Positions 24,461 to 31,995 of a stretch of DNA of 37,367 nucleotides are shown piece after piece (positions within the stretch are counted from its first letter, which is position 1; every line of letters starts with the position of its first letter). The notes under the pieces are model-generated. The model was not told the origin of the DNA, searched no databases, and saw nothing but the letters and a program-made list of their open reading frames with translations. Source of the DNA: an uncultured Pseudomonadales bacterium. GTDB taxonomy: Bacteria; Pseudomonadota; Gammaproteobacteria; Pseudomonadales; Pseudohongiellaceae. A program made the translations under genes and the position numbers. The DNA is taken from positions 1-37,367 of the forward strand of contig CALKNV010000015.1 of assembly GCA_938091935.1 (NCBI GenBank). The letters run 5' to 3'.

Positions 24461-24624
24461 ATGATTAGAGCCTGTTACTTGGAAAATGAGAGCGTGAATG
24501 TATAACCCGATATGCTAGATTTGGAATGCAGTGTAATCGAAGGGATTGGCAATTTCTAACCAAGCACTTACCTACAGCCCCACATTAAGCCGGCGCGAAA
24601 CCGTGCTTTAGTCGGGATAGCGCT

Positions 24625-25035
24625 CTACTGCGGGTCGAGTCTTACGAAGTATCGCGGTGGGAACCCGGTCAGGAACCTGAATGCGAACGGGGTGGGGTTG
24701 TCAGCCTGCACCTGATCGTGTTCCACCCCAGAGACCATCCCGGCGCCAAAGATCGTCTGACCGCCATCGCGCGTTACGCCAATGCGAGGAGTCTCCTTAA
24801 GTCTTCTATACCAGGCGCGAGGCCAGTGGTTTACAGCGACATATTCATTGCCTGCACTGATCAACAGCGACACCACTCTCGTGTAGCCGTTGCCTCCAGC
24901 ATCAAATGTCTCAATGACGATGGTGTTACCTGCTTCGGGCTGGAAGAACCCTAGACTGGATTCAAACAACACGACAATACCCACATAGACCGCAAGCAGG
25001 ATGAGAGCGAGTTTGATGCCTTTATTTATTTTCAT
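24625..25035 (-). CDS. Small membrane-anchored protein, possibly of the deazaflavin nitroreductase-like (split-barrel) group
   Basis: A 136-residue protein. One N-terminal membrane helix (IKLALILLAVYVGIVVLF) anchors a domain with strands and the motif EYVAVNHWPRAWYRRLKETPRIGVTRDGGQ (in two parts). That motif resembles the core of DUF385/nitroreductase split-barrel proteins that bind F420 or flavin. The match is short and F420 is not general in this phylum, so the assignment is tentative. I start it at ATG 25035 with GGGGAG at seven bases; the longer frame to 25110 is unsupported. It is 153 bases downstream of the phzF-like gene, with a GGGTT/AACCC hairpin (25126-25140) between, so it may be separately transcribed. 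Confidence 0.65.
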   Translation of the reverse strand: MKINKGIKLALILLAVYVGIVVLFESSLGFFQPEAGNTIVIETFDAGGNGYTRVVSLLISAGNEYVAVNHWPRAWYRRLKETPRIGVTRDGGQTIFGAGMVSGVEHDQVQADNPTPFAFRFLTGFPPRYFVRLDPQ

Positions 25036-25188
25036 TCTCGTCTCCCCATGCTGATTCCCATGCGGGCAATGCGTTTGTGTGAAATTTTCGCAGCTGCATT
25101 GGCACAGCACCTGCCAGCAGTGTTTGGGTTAGCTGAACCCTGTGCAAGACCAGAACTAATCTTAATTCCAAACCGAGCTTGGACTCGC

Positions 25189-25986
25189 TCAGTCTACCTC
25201 AATCTCTCCGCGTAAATAACACACTGCATTGCCAGCGATTAATACCCTGTCACCTGCCAGGCTGCAATAGACGTCGCCGCCACGGCTCGAAAGCTGTCTG
25301 GCCATAAACTCGGTCTGGCCGAGTCTTGCCTGCCAGTATGGAACTAGCTGAGTGTAGGCGGAGCCGGTTACTGGATCTTCCGGCACCTGCAGTTTGGGCG
25401 CAAAAAATCGCGCATAGAAATCATACTTGGCTTGATCTGCAGGAGACGTCACGATGACCCCACGTAGATCCAATTGTTGCAGCTGGCCATAGTCTGGTTG
25501 CAAGGCACGTAACTGCTCGGCTGATTCAAGCACTACCAGAAAATCTTCCTTCGCCAGGCACTCAAACGCCCAACCCTCAAGCGCTAAACCCCTAATGAGT
25601 TGTCCCGGCGCATCAACTGCTTGCGGTGCCTGGACAGGAAAATTCAACTCCAGCAGTCCAGCACTATTACGCGTCACCCAAAGCGGGCCCGATGCCGAGT
25701 CGAAGCGAATTGTTCCCGCAGCCTCGCCCAGAAATTCAGTCAGCACAAAGGCGCTGGCAAGCGTGGCATGTCCACATAGCGACACCTCTGCGGCCGGCGT
25801 AAACCAGCGAATGTGATAACCGGCTTCGCCAGGCACGAAAAACGCAGTTTCCGCCAGGTTGTTCTCCTGAGCAATCGCCTGCATCTTTGTCGCTGGCAAC
25901 CAGGACTCCAATGGAACAACTGCCGCAGGATTACCCGCAAACAGTGCTTTTGCAAAGGCATCGATCTGAAAGAGTTCAAGCTTCAT
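25189..25986 (-). CDS. PhzF family isomerase/epimerase-like protein
   Basis: A 265-residue protein of the PhzF family, relatives of the phenazine-synthesis isomerase and diaminopimelate epimerase fold. Motifs: FQIDAFAKALFAGNPAAVV at the N-terminus, the catalytic glutamate E46 in ENNLAETAFF, the RWFTPAAEVSLCGHATLASA block (in two parts), and EDPVTGSAYTQLVPYW in the second half. No phenazine genes are present, so this is one of the many housekeeping PhzF-like proteins of unknown substrate. It is the last of a long co-directional run, 18 bases after the DUF2237 gene. Confidence 0.93.
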   Translation of the reverse strand: MKLELFQIDAFAKALFAGNPAAVVPLESWLPATKMQAIAQENNLAETAFFVPGEAGYHIRWFTPAAEVSLCGHATLASAFVLTEFLGEAAGTIRFDSASGPLWVTRNSAGLLELNFPVQAPQAVDAPGQLIRGLALEGWAFECLAKEDFLVVLESAEQLRALQPDYGQLQQLDLRGVIVTSPADQAKYDFYARFFAPKLQVPEDPVTGSAYTQLVPYWQARLGQTEFMARQLSSRGGDVYCSLAGDRVLIAGNAVCYLRGEIEVD

Positions 25987-26004
25987 CTCACAATCACTAT
26001 TAAC

Positions 26005-26382
26005 CTAATTAATATCTGTCGCATGTTGCTTGAGCTTCTCCAAAGGCACTGTCTCAAGCGCACGCTTGTGGGTCCGCCGCAGATGGACTCTGGGTGCGCA
26101 CTCAAATTCATAGGCTTCCAGCCACCTGCTCGCACACAGACACCAGTTATCGCCAGCTGATAAGCCGGAAAAGCCAAACTGGGGCGCTGGCGTCATAAGA
26201 TCATTACCCCTGAACCTCGAGAACTCCAGAAATTCCTGCGTCACTTCAACACAGACCGTATGGGAGCCCCGGTCGTCGTCACTGGTGTTACAGCAACCAT
26301 CGCGATAGAAACCAGTTACCGGATCTTTTCCGCATGGCTCCAGCGGTTCATCAAACACATTGAGTGATTCATCCATCTTCAA
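26005..26382 (-). CDS. DUF2237 family protein
   Basis: A 125-residue cytoplasmic protein matching the DUF2237 pattern: LNVFDEPLEPCGKDPVTGFYRDGCCNT at the start (in two parts), then GSHTVCVEVTQEFLEFSR, and DNWCLCASRWLEA before APRVHLRRTHKRALE. The conserved cysteines (PCG, GCC, WCLCA) and aspartates are the family signature. The function is unknown. It lies between the LOG-family gene and the phzF-like gene with short gaps (36 and 18 bases), suggesting one transcript. Confidence 0.9.
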   Translation of the reverse strand: MKMDESLNVFDEPLEPCGKDPVTGFYRDGCCNTSDDDRGSHTVCVEVTQEFLEFSRFRGNDLMTPAPQFGFSGLSAGDNWCLCASRWLEAYEFECAPRVHLRRTHKRALETVPLEKLKQHATDIN

Positions 26383-26418
26383 GTACTCCTTTCCATTCCG
26401 GCTATTGCAAGAATGCAG

Positions 26419-27000
26419 TTAAATCCTGTCCAGCTTGAGCCACTTGGTTTCATTTGGGGGCTCATACTCGACGAATTGATCCAGCAGCTGCGACGCCGAG
26501 TTCGCCCACATAATCATGTCGCGATGTTGGGGGCGAATGAATTCTTGCGTCACCGCATAGTCAACAAACTCTTCGAGCTTATCGTAGTACCCAGCAATAT
26601 TGAGGACGCCACAGGGCTTATTGTGCAGCTTCAGCTGTGACCACGTCAGAATTTCGAATAGCTCCTCAATAGTCCCGAGACCACCAGGCAGGGCGATAAA
26701 TGCATCTGCCTGCTCGGCCATGATCGCCTTGCGTTCATGCATAGTCGATACTTCAATCAGTTGGGTCAAACCGCCGTGGGGGACTTCGCGACGGAACAAG
26801 TCGCGGGGCAACACGCCGGTAACATCACCGCCCTCCTGCAGCACCGTATCGGCAACCTCTCCCATGAGACCAATACTGGCCCCGCCGTAGATCAGGCTGA
26901 TGCCTCGACGCACCAACTCTTGCCCCAGAGCACGGGCAGCTGCGAGGTACTCCTCCCCCAATCCTGGGCTAGAACCACAATACACACATACCTTTTTCAT
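26419..27000 (-). CDS. LOG family (TIGR00730) nucleotide phosphoribohydrolase
   Basis: A 193-residue Rossmann-fold enzyme of the LONELY GUY type. It hydrolyses nucleoside 5'-monophosphates, including cytokinin riboside monophosphates in plants; in bacteria the substrate may be AMP. The hallmarks are VYCGSSPG near the N-terminus, IYGGASIGLMG (38-48), M-HERK (about 87-91) and PGGLGTIEE (105-113). The start ATG follows a GGAT site, and a near copy of GTTAAAGGA occurs 19 bases earlier. It is 76 bases after the metallopeptidase gene, and that gap is filled by an AGGAGATG repeat. Confidence 0.93.
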   Translation of the reverse strand: MKKVCVYCGSSPGLGEEYLAAARALGQELVRRGISLIYGGASIGLMGEVADTVLQEGGDVTGVLPRDLFRREVPHGGLTQLIEVSTMHERKAIMAEQADAFIALPGGLGTIEELFEILTWSQLKLHNKPCGVLNIAGYYDKLEEFVDYAVTQEFIRPQHRDMIMWANSASQLLDQFVEYEPPNETKWLKLDRI

Positions 27001-27047
27001 TCTGATCCTTTAACCCATCGGTCCTTTAACGCCCCGGAATCATGGCT

Positions 27048-27086
27048 CATCTCTTCATCTCCTCCTCATCTCCTCCTCATCTCCTC
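27048..27086. repeat. Short tandem repeats of AGGAGATG (minus strand)
   Basis: Between the metallopeptidase stop and the LOG gene start, and running into the last codons, the minus strand repeats GAGGAGATGAGG with a period of about 12 bases some three times, then decays to GAAGAGATGAG. Each unit contains a Shine-Dalgarno-like AGGAG next to an ATG. Such a purine-rich microsatellite may vary in copy number. Confidence 0.6.
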
Positions 27087-27763
27087 AGCACCAATAACCA
27101 ACGTCCAATATTAAGCACATTCGCCAGGGCAGCCGCAAAATAAGTCAGTGCGGCCGCCTTGAGAATGCGCTTAACCGCAGGGATATTTTCCTTCTCAACG
27201 TATTCACCTTCTATCAAAATCGGTAGCGCCTTATTGAAGCTGGCATCCCACTCTTCCGGCAGAATAATCAAATAGGCCATGGCGCCAGCCAATTGCAATA
27301 GCAGGGATAAGCCTACCACCATCGCTATTGCGAAGGGCGCTCGCAGAAGAAAACCAACCAGCGGTAACGTCCACATGAGCGCTATACCAATCCGATTCAA
27401 ACCAGCTGCCAGAGGCAGGTATTTGCTGCGTAGCTTGAAGACAGCCTCCTGACGATGAAACTGGATAGCGTGACCAACCTCATGCGCCGCAACCGCCACA
27501 GCGGTCAAGGACTTGCCGTGAAAGTTTTCGGGACTCAGCCGGACTGCAGGCACACTGGAATCAAAGTGATCTCGCATCGGGTCCGTTTCTTCGACGGCGA
27601 TACCATCTAACTGGAACCGATCAATGAGGTGTTGCGCGAGCTCTCCCCCGGTCCCAGGAATTTCACTGCGATCACCACCATAGTGAACCATGACGCGACG
27701 CACCCAGAACGAAGGCAGGTAAATGAGCACCGCCAGGATAGCTGCCAGGATACCGAAAATCAT
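27077..27763 (-). CDS. Integral membrane zinc metallopeptidase (DUF2136/YugP-like)
   Basis: A 228-residue membrane protein. After an N-terminal helix (FGILAAILAVLIYLPSFWV) it has a cytoplasmic domain with the zinc motif HEVGH at 94-98 (AVAVAAHEVGHAIQFH) and then a pair of helices (IALMWTLPLVGFLLR and IAMVVGLSLLLQLAGAMAYLIIL). A C-terminal part is rich in alanine and glutamate (EEWDASFNKALPIL ... KRILKAAALTYFAAAL), with the third zinc-site glutamate probably in its first helix. This matches the YugP/zinc metallopeptidase family, thought to act in membrane protein quality control. It is 26 bases after the hydroxylase gene. Confidence 0.9.
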   Translation of the reverse strand: MIFGILAAILAVLIYLPSFWVRRVMVHYGGDRSEIPGTGGELAQHLIDRFQLDGIAVEETDPMRDHFDSSVPAVRLSPENFHGKSLTAVAVAAHEVGHAIQFHRQEAVFKLRSKYLPLAAGLNRIGIALMWTLPLVGFLLRAPFAIAMVVGLSLLLQLAGAMAYLIILPEEWDASFNKALPILIEGEYVEKENIPAVKRILKAAALTYFAAALANVLNIGRWLLVLRR

Positions 27764-27789
27764 AAGGGCTCGATGGGTTGCTCGCGGCT

Positions 27790-28476
27790 TTAGATGACGT
27801 GACTAAACTTGGGCGCATCCGGCAAGTTTTTTTTGCGCGCAGGGACGGTCCCCGTCTGGTATTCCCGCTCTCGAAACCAGAAATTGCAGGCCCACTTCTC
27901 GCCGCGCAAGACAGGCATGCCTCCATGTAAGGAATCTGGATGTCTCACGACTGAGTTCGGGTGGCAGTTATGAAACAGCAGCATCCGACCTTTCTTGGCT
28001 TTGACCTCCATGTCCAGATTCGGAAATGAAGTGCCACCACCCTCCTCAGGTTCATTGAGATAAAGCAGGCAAGTCACTATACGTTGCCCACCCTTAGCCA
28101 TACAGCGCTGACCTCGCTCGGTACCGGCATCCCAGGCGTCATAGTGAGGCACATACTCTTGCATCTCGGCATAATGGACAACCTGAAGAGATTCCGCATA
28201 CTCAAGTCCGATTCCAACCACCTCGGCCACTCGCAGTGACAGCTCCTCAATCACCGGATTCAAGCCATGAGGAATCCAGCAATTACTACCAGAACGGCCG
28301 GCACTCTCGATTCCAGTTTTTCCAGCGCTAACCAGCGCCTGCTTGAGCTTTGGTTTGGCCGCCGCCAACAAAGCCTGAATTTCTTCTTCGGCAAGAAAGT
28401 CTTCAAACACGCAGACCACCGGGTCATCGTGAACCTGATTACCCGTTTCATAAAACTTCCTGAGATTTGTCGTCAT
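27790..28476 (-). CDS. 2-oxoglutarate/Fe(II)-dependent prolyl 4-hydroxylase-like protein
   Basis: A 228-residue dioxygenase of the P4Hc family. The iron triad is H111-x-D113 (VPHYDAWD) and H184 (DSLHGGMPV), with K194 (GEKWACNFW) as the 2-oxoglutarate-binding basic residue. The strand LLYLNEPEEGGGTSFPNLD and the KGRMLLFHNC stretch complete the jelly-roll. Bacterial members hydroxylate proline in proteins such as EF-Tu, or small molecules; the substrate here is unknown. It follows the acyl-CoA dehydrogenase pair by 39 bases. GGGAT precedes the start. Confidence 0.92.
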   Translation of the reverse strand: MTTNLRKFYETGNQVHDDPVVCVFEDFLAEEEIQALLAAAKPKLKQALVSAGKTGIESAGRSGSNCWIPHGLNPVIEELSLRVAEVVGIGLEYAESLQVVHYAEMQEYVPHYDAWDAGTERGQRCMAKGGQRIVTCLLYLNEPEEGGGTSFPNLDMEVKAKKGRMLLFHNCHPNSVVRHPDSLHGGMPVLRGEKWACNFWFREREYQTGTVPARKKNLPDAPKFSHVI

Positions 28477-28515
28477 CGAGCTATCCCGGTCAGAAGCTGA
28501 AGAAAAATCGATTGT

Positions 28516-29664
28516 TTAGAAGTTGTGCAGACTAGCGTAACGGTTTCGATGAAAGGCCGCGTCCCCCAGAAACTGTTGAGCAGCCCTGGCTCGCTTGATA
28601 AAAAACCCAATATCAAACTCATCGGTCATACCGATGCCCCCGTGCATCTGGATTCCTTCGTTGCTGATCAGTTCTGACACCTCGCACAGCTTGGCCTTTG
28701 CCAGACTCGCCATCTTCGCCCGGTCTTCAGTCGATTTCGAGTCATCATCGAGCGCGCCAACTGCTGCACGAACAACAGATTTACAAAGCTCAAGCTCACT
28801 GTACATTTCCGCAGCACGATGCTGCAGGGCCTGAAAAGAGCCAATCTGCACGCCAAACTGCTCTCGCTGTTTCAAATAGTCGACGATGCGCTCAAATACT
28901 TCCGTAGCGCTACCGAGCATTTCAGCAGCAACACCGATGCGAACAATATCCAGCACCCGATCCAAAGCCTCGAAACCAGCTCCCTCCCCACCTAACAGGG
29001 ATTCAACAGGAACCTTAACCTGTTGCAGTGTTAGCCGTGCGGCATTGCGATTATCCACCATAAGTGTGCGTTGAATATCCAACCCTTGGGCATCTGAATC
29101 AACCAGGAACAGGCTAACGCCTGCAGTTGATTCAACATCACCTTCGGTTCTTGCCACTATGATCAGCTTGTTTGCGATATGACCGTCAAGCACGAAGGAT
29201 TTCTCACCATCCAGAATATAGTGATCGCCGTCTTTCCTGGCGCTGGTATTGATATGCTGAGGATTGTGCACAGGCGCTTCATCAATGGCGACTGCCAGCA
29301 ATAATTCCCCACTCACCACTTTGGGTAATAACGCTGATTTCTGTTCAGCGCTACCCGCTTCAGATAGTAAGCTGGCACCAAACAATACCGAAGCAATCAA
29401 TGGTGAGTTCACCAGCGTGCGACCAGACTCTTCCAGCACAACGCCGAGTCCTGCATAACCAAACTCAAAGCCACCATGCTCCTCTGCCACAGCCATTCCG
29501 GGCCAGCCGAGTTCAACCATCTGCTGCCAGACGGCTTCGTCATATCCTCGCTCGCTTTTTTCATCGCGCAACTTTCGCAATACAGAAATCGGCGCATTCT
29601 GTTGGCAGAAATTCTTAGCCGAATCTTTCAGTAGCTGTTGGTCTTCCGTAAGTACTAACGACAT
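28516..29664 (-). CDS. Acyl-CoA dehydrogenase, small-subunit type lacking the catalytic Glu
   Basis: A 382-residue flavoprotein of the acyl-CoA dehydrogenase family: N-terminal helices (SLVLTEDQQLLKDSAKNF), middle beta-domain (AVAIDEAPVH), and C-terminal helical domain ending GIQMHGGIGMTDEFDIGFFIKRARAA (in two parts). The usual EGT(S) catalytic-base segment near the end is replaced by QQFLGDAAFHRNR, with no glutamate in the expected place. That is what the partner subunits of heteromeric dehydrogenases (PimD-like, FadE28/FadE29-like) look like. It is 41 bases after the second dehydrogenase gene, with which it probably forms an alpha2beta2 enzyme for an unusual acyl-CoA (dicarboxylic or steroid-side-chain types are known). 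Confidence 0.9.
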   Translation of the reverse strand: MSLVLTEDQQLLKDSAKNFCQQNAPISVLRKLRDEKSERGYDEAVWQQMVELGWPGMAVAEEHGGFEFGYAGLGVVLEESGRTLVNSPLIASVLFGASLLSEAGSAEQKSALLPKVVSGELLLAVAIDEAPVHNPQHINTSARKDGDHYILDGEKSFVLDGHIANKLIIVARTEGDVESTAGVSLFLVDSDAQGLDIQRTLMVDNRNAARLTLQQVKVPVESLLGGEGAGFEALDRVLDIVRIGVAAEMLGSATEVFERIVDYLKQREQFGVQIGSFQALQHRAAEMYSELELCKSVVRAAVGALDDDSKSTEDRAKMASLAKAKLCEVSELISNEGIQMHGGIGMTDEFDIGFFIKRARAAQQFLGDAAFHRNRYASLHNF

Positions 29665-29705
29665 AAACCTTATCTCAATTCTCTTGTTCTACGCTTGTTT
29701 ATTGT

Positions 29706-30935
29706 TTACTTTTTGTTGGCCAGGCTTAGCATGTCCGGCAAGCCCAACACACGCTTGGCCACGATATTCAATTGAACTTCTAACGTACCGCCCTCAATCG
29801 AATTGGCCTTGGAGCGCAGCCATTCACGGGTCACCTGCAGTTCCTCGGCTTCAAAGCTATCGCCCTCCCAACCCAGAGCCTGACTGCCCATGGCTTTCAG
29901 GAATAATTCATAGCGGCGCTTATTGAGCTCACAGCCGTAGTACTTAAGCATGGAAGAAGTGGCATTTGGTCCACCCTGCTTACTTTCCTCTAAAGAACGC
30001 TGCGAAGTAAACGCAAAGGCTTCACTATCGATCTTAAATTGTGCAATCTGGTCTCTTAGCACTGGGTCGGATATGCGCTCTTTGTCGCCCCGGTAATGCA
30101 TCGCTGCTCCCTCGAGACTGGCTGTAGTAGAAGTTGTGCCACCCCGGTCGCCCTGGCCGCTGGCTAAACCGAAACCCGAAATCATCGTGCGCTCGTGCTG
30201 CAGCAAACGTTTCGCAATTGTCCAGCCTTCGTTGAGTCGACCCATGAGCTGCGATGCAGGCACTCGCACATTGTCAAAAAAGGTTTCACAAAAAGGCGAT
30301 GAGCCACTGATCAACTGTATAGGCTTGGTAGTGACACCTTCGCTCTTCATATCAAACAGCAGGAAACTGATACCAGAATGTTTAGGCACTTCGAAGTCAG
30401 TTCGCACCAGACAAAATATCCAGTCCGCCTTGTCTGCATAGGATGTCCACACTTTCGATCCATTGACGATGTAATCATCCCCATCAAGTATGGCCTTAGT
30501 GCCAAGGCTGGCAAGGTCAGAACCTGCGCCGGGTTCTGAATAGCCCTGGCACCAGCGAATCTCACCGCGAACAATCTTGGGGATATGCTCCATTTTCTGT
30601 TCGTGGGTGCCGTACTCCAGTAGCACCGGACCCAGCATGCTGATCCCAAAGCTGGTCAGCGCAATCCTTGCATTGATACGGCTTAGTTCATCCTTCAATA
30701 CGGATGCTTCATCTTTAGACAAGCCACCGCCACCGTATTCCTGCGGCCAGGTCGGGCAAGTCCAGCCTTTCTCCGCCATGCGGTCCAACCAGAGCTTGCT
30801 CTCGGGATTTACGTACTCCACATCACGACCACCCCAAACGATTTCTTCTGGAATCATGGGAGTACGCATACTTGGCGGACAATTTTCTTCTAACCAGGTC
30901 CGGGTTGAATCCCGGAACGCTTCCAACGTTGTCAC
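29706..30935 (-). CDS. Acyl-CoA dehydrogenase, large-subunit type (PimC-like)
   Basis: A 409-residue acyl-CoA dehydrogenase that oxidises acyl-CoA to 2-enoyl-CoA with FAD. The N-terminal signature WTCPTWPQEYGGGGLSKDE, then RWCQGYSEPGAGSDLASL (FAD/substrate site), KVWTSYADKADWIFCLVRT and the C-terminal NSIEGGTLEVQLNIVAKRVLGLP carrying the presumed catalytic glutamate (EGGT). These are typical of PimC/FadE-type large subunits. It is in tandem with the Glu-less gene downstream and follows the alcohol dehydrogenase gene by 22 bases. Probable pairing with the next gene product is inference from sequence type and order. Confidence 0.93.
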   Translation of the reverse strand: MTTLEAFRDSTRTWLEENCPPSMRTPMIPEEIVWGGRDVEYVNPESKLWLDRMAEKGWTCPTWPQEYGGGGLSKDEASVLKDELSRINARIALTSFGISMLGPVLLEYGTHEQKMEHIPKIVRGEIRWCQGYSEPGAGSDLASLGTKAILDGDDYIVNGSKVWTSYADKADWIFCLVRTDFEVPKHSGISFLLFDMKSEGVTTKPIQLISGSSPFCETFFDNVRVPASQLMGRLNEGWTIAKRLLQHERTMISGFGLASGQGDRGGTTSTTASLEGAAMHYRGDKERISDPVLRDQIAQFKIDSEAFAFTSQRSLEESKQGGPNATSSMLKYYGCELNKRRYELFLKAMGSQALGWEGDSFEAEELQVTREWLRSKANSIEGGTLEVQLNIVAKRVLGLPDMLSLANKK

Positions 30936-30957
30936 ACTCTTTCTCCTTACAGAGTTC

Positions 30958-31995
30958 TCAGGCAGTCACTAAAACTTGTCGCCCCTTGACTTTGCCAGCC
31001 TTAAGATCGGCCAGCGCGTCACTGGCCTCAGCCAGCGGTCGCTCATGAATTTCAATCGGCGCTATCTTGCCTTCTCTAACCATTTCCATCAGCGCAGCCA
31101 TGTCCTCTGGGCTACCTACATAACTGCCCTGGATTATGCGCGCATTCATTGGCAGAAAAGGTATAGGCATCGTGAGAGCGCCACCATATAAACCCACGAC
31201 CACCAGCATACCGCCCTTACGAAGCGTGGTGAGACCGTAATTAACACTCGCTTCTGCACCGACAAAGTCCAGCGCCGCGTAGGCACCACCGGTCGCCTTG
31301 CGAATAGCTTTCGCTGTATCCATTTGCGATGAGTCATAGGTCCGTGAAACACCCAGCTGCTGCGCCGCTTCGAGTTTAGCTGGATCAATATCAACTACAA
31401 TGGGATCCATGCCCATCGCTCTCGCGATTTGAATCGCCATCATCCCGACACCGCCCGCACCAATTATCACTACCTCGTCACCTTCCGCGAGTTCACCCAG
31501 CTTCTTGATGGCGCCATAGGCAGTAAGCCCTGAGCAGGCATAGGTTGCTGCAAGAGAGTCTGCTACATCACCTTTATCGAACAGGTATTTTGCATGGGGA
31601 ATCATAACGTGAGACGCGAAACCGCCGTTGACGATAATGCCGAGGGCCCGACCTGGCGTACAGAGATGCTCATCTCCGCGCTGGCACACGGCACACTCGC
31701 CGCAGCCTATCCAAGGGTATACCACCCTCCGATCACCCACCTGCACACCTTCAGCATCAGGGCCCACCGCGACAACTTCGCCATAGATCTCATGCCCCAG
31801 AACCTGCCCTTCACGGCCAACCTCCAGGCGTTTGCCGCCACCGAGCTCAAAACCACCGTCATGCAAGTGGATATCAGAATGACAGACACCACAGGCCAGG
31901 GTTTTAACCAGCACTTCGGTGCCGCTTGGAACAGGCGTTTCGGATTCGACTTCGATTAAAGACGCGCCAGGTGCACCAGTTTGATACGACAACAT
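30958..31995 (-). CDS. Zinc-dependent alcohol dehydrogenase
   Basis: A 345-residue medium-chain dehydrogenase. The catalytic zinc ligands are C38 (CGVCHSD), H68 (LGHEI) and C154 (ACSGLT). The four structural-zinc cysteines are C98, C101, C104 and C112 (GCGECAVCQRGDEHLC). The NAD(P)-binding GAGGVG is at about 179-184, followed by VVDID, whose acidic end favours NAD. Cytoplasmic. ATG 31995 overlaps the stop of the multifunctional beta-oxidation gene by one base (TGATG), so the two are translationally coupled. It presumably oxidises an alcohol feeding the acyl-CoA pathway, or reduces an aldehyde. An extra TTG sits one codon earlier. Confidence 0.94.
   Translation of the reverse strand: MLSYQTGAPGASLIEVESETPVPSGTEVLVKTLACGVCHSDIHLHDGGFELGGGKRLEVGREGQVLGHEIYGEVVAVGPDAEGVQVGDRRVVYPWIGCGECAVCQRGDEHLCTPGRALGIIVNGGFASHVMIPHAKYLFDKGDVADSLAATYACSGLTAYGAIKKLGELAEGDEVVIIGAGGVGMMAIQIARAMGMDPIVVDIDPAKLEAAQQLGVSRTYDSSQMDTAKAIRKATGGAYAALDFVGAEASVNYGLTTLRKGGMLVVVGLYGGALTMPIPFLPMNARIIQGSYVGSPEDMAALMEMVREGKIAPIEIHERPLAEASDALADLKAGKVKGRQVLVTA

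Noticed and set aside
25126-25140. GGGTT/AACCC hairpin as a terminator for the phzF-like gene
   Set aside because: Five-base stem with no T tract on either strand; too weak to call.
25189-25986. Phenazine biosynthesis together with trpE(G)/PhzE-like enzyme
   Set aside because: The two genes are far apart, no other phz gene is present, and trpE(G) has a tryptophan leader peptide.
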